Source: VXYL01 sp965243095 (GTDB lineage: Bacteria; Pseudomonadota; Gammaproteobacteria; Pseudomonadales; Azotimanducaceae). From it: a stretch of 64,000 nucleotides of DNA. Made by a program: the position numbers and the translations under genes. Below, piece by piece: positions 58,601 to 64,000 of the stretch (the first letter of the stretch is position 1; each line of letters begins with the position of its first letter). Below the pieces are notes generated by a model. The model made no database searches. It was not told the origin of the DNA and saw nothing but the letters and a program-made list of their open reading frames with translations. The DNA lies in assembly GCA_965243095.1 (NCBI GenBank), contig OZ251530.1, positions 1 to 64,000 of the forward strand. Reading direction: 5' to 3'.

Positions 58601-59821
58601 ATGCGAGCCACTTCCATCACGACGGCCTTGGTCATCGCCGTGCTCACGGCGCTGTGGCTTGCTTCCGGGCTGCTTTCCGGCGAGGAGCGGGTGGAAGAAC
58701 ATCCGCCGTTGTCGGCGGCCGACCCGGATGCCCGGGCGAACGCGGCGCCTACTGCGGTGCGCGCCCGAGTCGTCCACGCCGTGCCGCTGCCGGAGCGCGT
58801 GCAGGTGCGCGGGCGCACGGAAAACAAACGCACCGTGGACGTGCGCGCCGAGACCACCGGCCGCGTGGTGCAGCGGCCCATCGAGCGGGGCGATCGGGTG
58901 AAGGAAGGGGCGCTGCTCTGCCGCCTGGCCTTGGAGGATCGGCCAGCGCGGCGCACGCAAGCGGAAGCGTCGGTGGAGCAAGCGCGTTTGGAATATCAGG
59001 GCAGCCTGCGGTTGCAGGACCAAGGCCTGCAATCCGAAACCGCCATCGCGCAGGCGAAAGCGCGCTTGGCGGCCGCCGAGGCCATGCTCGCCGGGGCGGT
59101 GCTCGATGTCGAACGCACCCGCGTGCTCGCGCCGTTCGACGGCGTGGTGGAGGACGTCAACTTGAACGTGGGCGACTACGCGCAGCCCGGCGCACCCTGC
59201 GCCCGGGTGGTGGATTTGCATCCCATGCTGCTCGTCGGCCGCGTTTCCGAAACCGAAGCGCATCGGTTCGATGTCGGGGCGGTGGCGAGCGGGCGCCTCG
59301 CCACCGGCGCGCAAGTGAGCGGCGCCGTGAGTTTCGTCGGCCGCCAAGCCGACCCGGCCACGCGCACCTATCGCGTGGAGGTGACGCTGCCGAACCCCGA
59401 TTACGCGCTGCGCAGCGGCCTCACCGCCGAGTTCGTCGTGCGTTTCGGCGAGACGATGGCGCACCGGATCAGCCCGGCCTTGCTGGCGCTCGACGACGAG
59501 GGGCGCTTGGGCGTGCGCATCGTGCAAGGCAGCGACCGGGTGGCCTTCGTGCATGTGGACATCATCGCCGACGAGCAAGACGGCCTGTGGGTGACCGGGC
59601 TGCCGACGCGCACCATGCTCATCACGGTGGGCCACCAATTCGTGGCGGCGGGCGACCGGGTAATGGTGCAATTGGAAGACGCCCGGCGGCAGCCGGCTCG
59701 CCAGCCGGCGGGCGTGGAAGCCGGAGGAAGCGGTGGTGAAGCGGCCGATGATGCCGCTGCCGACCACCCCATCGCCGCCAGCGCCGCCGCTGCCGGCGCC
59801 CCGGTCGCCGAAGGCACGTGA
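58601..59821 (+). CDS. RND efflux periplasmic adaptor (HlyD/MFP family)
   Basis: 406 aa. An N-terminal signal or anchor (TTALVIAVLTALWLASGLLS) is followed by the lipoyl half (VQVRGRTENKRTVDVRAETT, GRVVQRPIERGDRVKEGALL), a short coiled-coil hairpin (RRTQAEASVEQARLEYQGSL), the second lipoyl half (RVLAPFDGVVEDVNLNVGDY) and beta-barrel/proximal domains. It bridges an inner-membrane RND pump to an outer-membrane channel. The C-terminal Ala/Gly tail is unusual. Its stop overlaps the pump GTG start (GTGA). No outer-membrane channel gene is seen in the window. Confidence 0.93.
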   Translation: MRATSITTALVIAVLTALWLASGLLSGEERVEEHPPLSAADPDARANAAPTAVRARVVHAVPLPERVQVRGRTENKRTVDVRAETTGRVVQRPIERGDRVKEGALLCRLALEDRPARRTQAEASVEQARLEYQGSLRLQDQGLQSETAIAQAKARLAAAEAMLAGAVLDVERTRVLAPFDGVVEDVNLNVGDYAQPGAPCARVVDLHPMLLVGRVSETEAHRFDVGAVASGRLATGAQVSGAVSFVGRQADPATRTYRVEVTLPNPDYALRSGLTAEFVVRFGETMAHRISPALLALDDEGRLGVRIVQGSDRVAFVHVDIIADEQDGLWVTGLPTRTMLITVGHQFVAAGDRVMVQLEDARRQPARQPAGVEAGGSGGEAADDAAADHPIAASAAAAGAPVAEGT

Positions 59822-62800
59822 ACAACGTCCTCGTCGGCGCGGCGGTGGATCGCTCGCGCACGACGCTGCTGCTCATGTTGATGGTGCTGATCGCCGGCAT
59901 CGTGGCGCGGACGCTGGTGCCCATCGAGGCCACGCCGCAGATCGACGTGCCGGTGTTCGTGGTGGTGGTGCTGCACGAAGGCATCTCGCCGGAAGACGCC
60001 GAGCGCCTGCTGGCCAAGCCGCTGGAAACCGAACTGCGCACCGTGGAGGGCGCGGACGAGGTGCGTTCCGTCGCCTACGAGGGCACGGCGCGGGTGATCG
60101 TCGAGTTCGACGCGGACTACGACCTGGAGCAAGCGCTGGCGGACGTGCGCGCCGCGGTGGACCGCGCCAAGCCGGAGTTCCCCAGCTCCGCGGAAGAGCC
60201 CTTCATCGTGGAGCAATCGGCCAGCGACTTCCCCATCGTGCAGATCAACCTGGTGGGCGAAGGCGTGTCCGAGCGCGTGGTGTACAACGCCGCGCAAGCG
60301 TTGCGCGACGACATCGAGGCGCTGGCCGACGTGCTGGACGCCGAGATGCAAGGCCACCGCGAAGAAGTGCTCGAGGTGGTCATCGATCCGGCCAAGCTGG
60401 AGGCGTACCAAGTGAGCAGCGAGCAACTGCTCGCCACCGTCGTGCGCAACAACCAGCTCATCGCCGCCGGCGCCCTGCAAGGCGGCGCCGGGCGCATGGC
60501 GGTGAAGGTGCCGAGCGTCATCGAGACGGCCCAGGACACCTTCGATCTGCCGGTGAAAGCCACCGCCGACACCGTGGTGACGCTGGGCGACCTCGCGCAC
60601 ATCCGGCGCACCTTCAAGGATCGGCAGCGCTACGCCCGGGTGAACGGCGCGGACGCCATCTCCATCAACGTGAGCAAGCGCTCGGACGCCAACCTGGTAA
60701 GCACCGTGGAGCAGGTGTACGCCGTGATCGAGCGGCATCGGGCGAAACTGCCGTCCACCGTGCGCCTGTTCGTCACCCAGGACCAAGCGCCTTTCGTCCG
60801 CAACCAGGTGACCGAGCTCGAAGGCAACATCGTCACCGCGCTGGTGATGGTGATGGTGCTGGTGGTCGCGGCCATCGGCCTGCGCAGCGGCGTCATCGTC
60901 GGCATGGCCATTCCGGTGTCATTTCTGTTCGCGCTCACGTTCGTGTGGATGTTGGGCTACACGTTCAACTTCATGGTGATGTTCGGGATGCTGCTCGGCC
61001 TCGGCATGCTCATCGACGGCGCCATCGTGGTCACCGAGTACGCCGACCGCAAGATGGCCGAGGGCATGACGCCGCGCGACGCCTACGCCGCCTCCGCCAC
61101 GCGCATGTTCTGGCCGGTGACCGCCTCCGTGGGCACCACCCTGGCGGCGTTCCTGCCGCTAGTGTTCTGGCCCGGCGTGGCGGGCAAGTTCATGCTCTAC
61201 CTGCCCGTCACGGTGTTCTTCGTGCTCTCCGGCTCGCTGCTGTACGCGCTGGTGTTCGGCCCCACCCTTGGCGCCCGCTTCGGCAAGCCGCCGGCGCGGG
61301 ACGAACGCGCCCGGCAAACGCTCATCGCGCTGGAAAAGGGCGACCCGCGGGAGCTGCGCGGCTTCACCGGCTTCTACGCCCGCATGTTGAACGTCACCTG
61401 CCGGCACGCCGGCGTCACCGTGCTGGTCACGGTGCTGGTGCTCACCGGCGCGTTCACCGCCTACGGCAAGTTCGGCCGCGGCATGACGTTCTTCAACGAC
61501 GGCGACCCCACCTACGCCCGCGTGGCGGTGCGCGCCCGGGGCAATCTCTCCCCGCAGGAGATCTACGCGCTCGTGCGCGAAGTGGAGGATCGCGTCATCA
61601 CCATCCCGGGCATCAAGAGCCTGAACACCCAGACGCAACGGGCCGGCGCTGGTGGCGGCGGCGGCGAGCTGCCCACCGCGGCGGACACCGTGGGCTTCAT
61701 GTTCCTGGAGTTGCACGACGGTACCGAGCGGCGTTTGAGCGGCGCGGAACTCCTCGAGCGGGCGCGGCAGGCGACCGCGGATCTGGCCGGCATCGTGGTG
61801 GAGGTGCGGGCGCTGGAGCAAGGGCCGCCCGTGGGCAAGCCCATCCAAATCCAATTCTCCGCCGCGGACAAGGACTTGCTGGACCCGGTGGTCGCCCGCG
61901 TCCGCGCCCATGTGGACGCGAACGTGGAAGGTCTGCGCGACGTGGAGGATTCGCGGCCGCTGCCCGGCGTGGAGTGGCGCCTGAGCGTGGACCGCGCCCA
62001 GGCCGCGCTGTACGGGGCCGACGTTTCGCTGGTGGGAATCGCCGTGCAATTGGTCACCGGCGGCGTGAAAGTGGGCGAATACCGGCCCGACACGGCGGAC
62101 GACGCGGTGGACATTCGCGTCCGCTATCCGGCAAGCGCGCGCGGGTTGGCCGCGTTGGACGAACTAAAGGTGACGACGGCGAACGGCCTAGTGCCCATCG
62201 GCAACTTCGTGCGCCGCAGCGCCGCGCCGAACGTGGACGCCATCGAGCGCATCGGCGGCCGCGCCGTGCGCCTGCTGCGCGCCGAAGTCGCCCCGGGCGT
62301 GCTGGCGGACGACAAGGTGAAGGAGATCCGCGACTGGGTGGAAAGCGCCGAACTCGATCCGCGCGTGGCCATCGCGTTTCGCGGCGCCAACGAGGAGCAG
62401 GGCGACTCCATCACCTTCATTCTGGCGGCGATGGGCATGGCGCTGCTGCTGATGTTCGTGCTGCTGGTGACGCAGTTCAACAGCCTCTACCAGAGCTTCC
62501 TCATCCTGGTGGCGGTGGTGATGTCCACCGCCGGCGTGCTGCTGGGCCTGCTGGTCACCGGCAGCCCGTTCAGCGCGATTCTCACCGGCGTGGGCGTGGT
62601 GGCGCTGGCCGGCATCGTGGTGAACAACAACATCGTGCTGATCGACACCTACAACCACAACCGCCGCGCCGACCCGGACGCCGCGCCGTTGACGCTGGTG
62701 GTGCGCTCCGCCGCGCAGCGCCTGCGTCCAGTGCTGTTGACCGCCACCACCACCGTGTTCGGCCTGCTGCCGCTGGCGAGCCACCTCTCCGTGGACTTCA

Positions 62801-63051
62801 TCGAGCGCAGCATCGTGTACGGCGGCCAACTCTCCGGCTTCTGGGTGCCCCTCGCGCAAGCCATCGTCTCCGGCTTGACGGTGGCGACGGTGCTTACGCT
62901 GGTGGCCACGCCGGCCATGCTGGCGCTGCCGCACACCCCGTGGGCGAAGGCGGCCGGCGGAGCGGTGTTGGCCCTGGCAAGAGCGCCGCGTTTGGCGTGG
63001 CAAGCGCTGGCAGCCCGTCAGCCGAGACCATTCACCAACACCATTCGGTAG
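59818..63051 (+). CDS. RND family efflux transporter permease (AcrB/MexF superfamily)
   Basis: 1077 aa from GTG 59818. Twelve membrane segments arranged as in AcrB, with two large periplasmic loops. The first helix is followed by ARTLVPIEATPQIDVPVFVV. TM4 carries GMLLGLGMLIDGAIVVTEYA, the proton-relay Asp motif, with Asp followed by Gly rather than the more common Asp-Asp. The second half repeats the fold (LTGVGVVALAGIVVNNNIVL, LLTATTTVFGLLPLASHLSV). A Gly-rich loop (RAGAGGGGGE) lies in the second periplasmic domain. Drug or solute efflux driven by proton motive force; specificity unknown. Its 3' end overlaps the convergent gene by 20 bp. Confidence 0.95.
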   Translation: MNNVLVGAAVDRSRTTLLLMLMVLIAGIVARTLVPIEATPQIDVPVFVVVVLHEGISPEDAERLLAKPLETELRTVEGADEVRSVAYEGTARVIVEFDADYDLEQALADVRAAVDRAKPEFPSSAEEPFIVEQSASDFPIVQINLVGEGVSERVVYNAAQALRDDIEALADVLDAEMQGHREEVLEVVIDPAKLEAYQVSSEQLLATVVRNNQLIAAGALQGGAGRMAVKVPSVIETAQDTFDLPVKATADTVVTLGDLAHIRRTFKDRQRYARVNGADAISINVSKRSDANLVSTVEQVYAVIERHRAKLPSTVRLFVTQDQAPFVRNQVTELEGNIVTALVMVMVLVVAAIGLRSGVIVGMAIPVSFLFALTFVWMLGYTFNFMVMFGMLLGLGMLIDGAIVVTEYADRKMAEGMTPRDAYAASATRMFWPVTASVGTTLAAFLPLVFWPGVAGKFMLYLPVTVFFVLSGSLLYALVFGPTLGARFGKPPARDERARQTLIALEKGDPRELRGFTGFYARMLNVTCRHAGVTVLVTVLVLTGAFTAYGKFGRGMTFFNDGDPTYARVAVRARGNLSPQEIYALVREVEDRVITIPGIKSLNTQTQRAGAGGGGGELPTAADTVGFMFLELHDGTERRLSGAELLERARQATADLAGIVVEVRALEQGPPVGKPIQIQFSAADKDLLDPVVARVRAHVDANVEGLRDVEDSRPLPGVEWRLSVDRAQAALYGADVSLVGIAVQLVTGGVKVGEYRPDTADDAVDIRVRYPASARGLAALDELKVTTANGLVPIGNFVRRSAAPNVDAIERIGGRAVRLLRAEVAPGVLADDKVKEIRDWVESAELDPRVAIAFRGANEEQGDSITFILAAMGMALLLMFVLLVTQFNSLYQSFLILVAVVMSTAGVLLGLLVTGSPFSAILTGVGVVALAGIVVNNNIVLIDTYNHNRRADPDAAPLTLVVRSAAQRLRPVLLTATTTVFGLLPLASHLSVDFIERSIVYGGQLSGFWVPLAQAIVSGLTVATVLTLVATPAMLALPHTPWAKAAGGAVLALARAPRLAWQALAARQPRPFTNTIR

Positions 63052-64000
63052 CCGTGGTGTTCCGGCCCCGAGAGCGTTCTTCCGCCGGAGGTGCCGGCGC
63101 ACTGCCCGGTTGCACCACCCGAAACACCACCCCGTCGCTCAGCTCGCTGACGGGCGCCAGCCATTTCCATTCGCCCCATGCGCGCAATTCGGCGTCCGTG
63201 TAGGCGTAGTGATAGGCACACATGATCACGATGTGGGCGCCTTCCGGCAGGTTTTGGATCTGCTGTTTGGCCGGTTCCAGCTCGCGTTCCAACACGCCGT
63301 AGTCGGCATGGGCCGTGTGGGCGAACACGGCGCGGGGGTTGTTCGTGTGGAACCGGTGCCGGCTTAGTTCGCGGCGAATGTAGTCGAGCGTCGCCGAGGT
63401 CTGCCACTCCGGCCGCGCCAAACCTAGGCCGGTTCCCTCGTCATTGGCGATCCGGATCCTGTTGGCGCTGACCGCGGCGGCGCCGCAGAGCCAAACAATC
63501 GCCAATAGCGCCACTAGACGTGGCACCCGTCGCAATCGCGCTGCCGCCCACTCGCCCCAACGCCGCCTGCGGAGCATCTCGGCGGCCAAGACGATGGCGA
63601 TCAGCAACGGCGGAAACGCCGGCAACGCGTAGCGACCGCCCAACGGCGCCAGCTCCACTACCGTTTGCGCCACGACAACCGCGACCAAATACACCACGGC
63701 GAACCCGCCGAAAACGCAATACGCCAGCGTGATCGGTTGCAAGTCGCCGCGCGTTCGCCACCAACGCGCCCAAGCGGCTGCGGCGGAGCCCGCGAACGCC
63801 AGCAAACAGACGCCGATGAATGCGACGCCGGCGGCCAGCAGCCAGCCCTTGATGTCCCAGGGCACGGGAACGATGCCTCTCCGTGAGGTCCGCCAAAGCC
63901 ACCCGTCCAGCGTGTCGAGCAACACCCAGTTGGCGACTTCGGCGAAATACGCCCACACCACTTCCCCGAAAGCGAACTCCGATCCACGCCGGTGCCCATC
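63032..64000 (-). CDS. Polytopic membrane protein, GT-C glycosyltransferase-like (5' end outside window)
   Basis: Open frame from the right edge to TGA at 63032; about 323 codons visible with no convincing start, so the N-terminus lies outside. Five or so membrane helices are seen (WLLAAGVAFIGVCLLAFAGS, AYCVFGGFAVVYLVAVVVAQ, LLIAIVLAAEML, LVALLAIVWLCGAAAVSANR) with GGRYALPAFPPLLIAIV between, a pattern common near the C-terminal end of GT-C transferases of the dolichyl-phosphate mannosyltransferase type. The ~100-residue soluble tail is presumably periplasmic. Without the N-terminal catalytic loop the enzyme class is only a suggestion. Confidence 0.6.
   Translation of the reverse strand, partial: DGHRRGSEFAFGEVVWAYFAEVANWVLLDTLDGWLWRTSRRGIVPVPWDIKGWLLAAGVAFIGVCLLAFAGSAAAAWARWWRTRGDLQPITLAYCVFGGFAVVYLVAVVVAQTVVELAPLGGRYALPAFPPLLIAIVLAAEMLRRRRWGEWAAARLRRVPRLVALLAIVWLCGAAAVSANRIRIANDEGTGLGLARPEWQTSATLDYIRRELSRHRFHTNNPRAVFAHTAHADYGVLERELEPAKQQIQNLPEGAHIVIMCAYHYAYTDAELRAWGEWKWLAPVSELSDGVVFRVVQPGSAPAPPAEERSRGRNTTATEWCW

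Overview
GC-rich chromosomal window, most plausibly from an uncultured gammaproteobacterium. Supporting signs are the coupled pepA-holC-valS order, a PA0069-type radical SAM gene, MiaB, TsaD, glutaryl-CoA dehydrogenase, glyoxalase I and CCA-encoding tRNA genes. The lineage is inferred. There is no rRNA, intact insertion sequence, CRISPR array or phage.

Layout. 1-7.3 kb: the start of a heptad-repeat coiled-coil gene, an orphan urea-type ABC binding protein, a TonB-dependent receptor separated by a perfect palindrome from a divergent DUF6152 gene, and two related exported proteins of unknown function. 7.3-20 kb: a rearranged region with three paralogous membrane-anchored SGNH hydrolases, an N-acyl-D-amino-acid deacylase and its internally deleted copy, two oppositely oriented tRNA-Leu(CAG) genes with matching promoters, a nucleotide-sugar cluster (two SDR enzymes and a GHMP kinase), and a small chimeric ORF carrying a piece of tsaD. 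20-24.7 kb: a very large lipoprotein joining VCBS/ASPIC repeats to a vanadium haloperoxidase domain, starting 27 bp after the second tRNA-Leu, plus an O-fucosyltransferase-like gene. 24.7-38.4 kb: PA0069-type radical SAM gene with a LexA-like box, miaB, tsaD, an anchored amidohydrolase, a BCCT transporter, a purine permease coupled to a GMC dehydrogenase pair, a DUF3604 protein and an Rpn-type nuclease. 38.5-43.5 kb: a secreted metalloprotease followed by a giant leucine-rich-repeat protein with a four-module tail. 43.6-52.2 kb: housekeeping block pepA-holC-valS-prs, an rRNA/tRNA methyltransferase, a small HTH gene and aroA. 52.2-54.5 kb: a compact restriction-modification pair. 54.7-64 kb: SDR, gcdH, pyrF, gloA, an RND efflux pair and the end of a membrane protein leaving the window.

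The most distinctive feature is a family of two-hairpin palindromic repeats at five loci. Four are intergenic. One sits in frame inside holC and carries substitutions that break its hairpins, resembling the palindromic elements found inside Rickettsia genes. A second palindromic repeat has expanded as 45-bp units within one SGNH hydrolase. Together with the deacylase deletion, the duplicated tRNA, the tsaD fragment and an Rpn remnant, this indicates a repeat-rich, actively rearranging chromosome.
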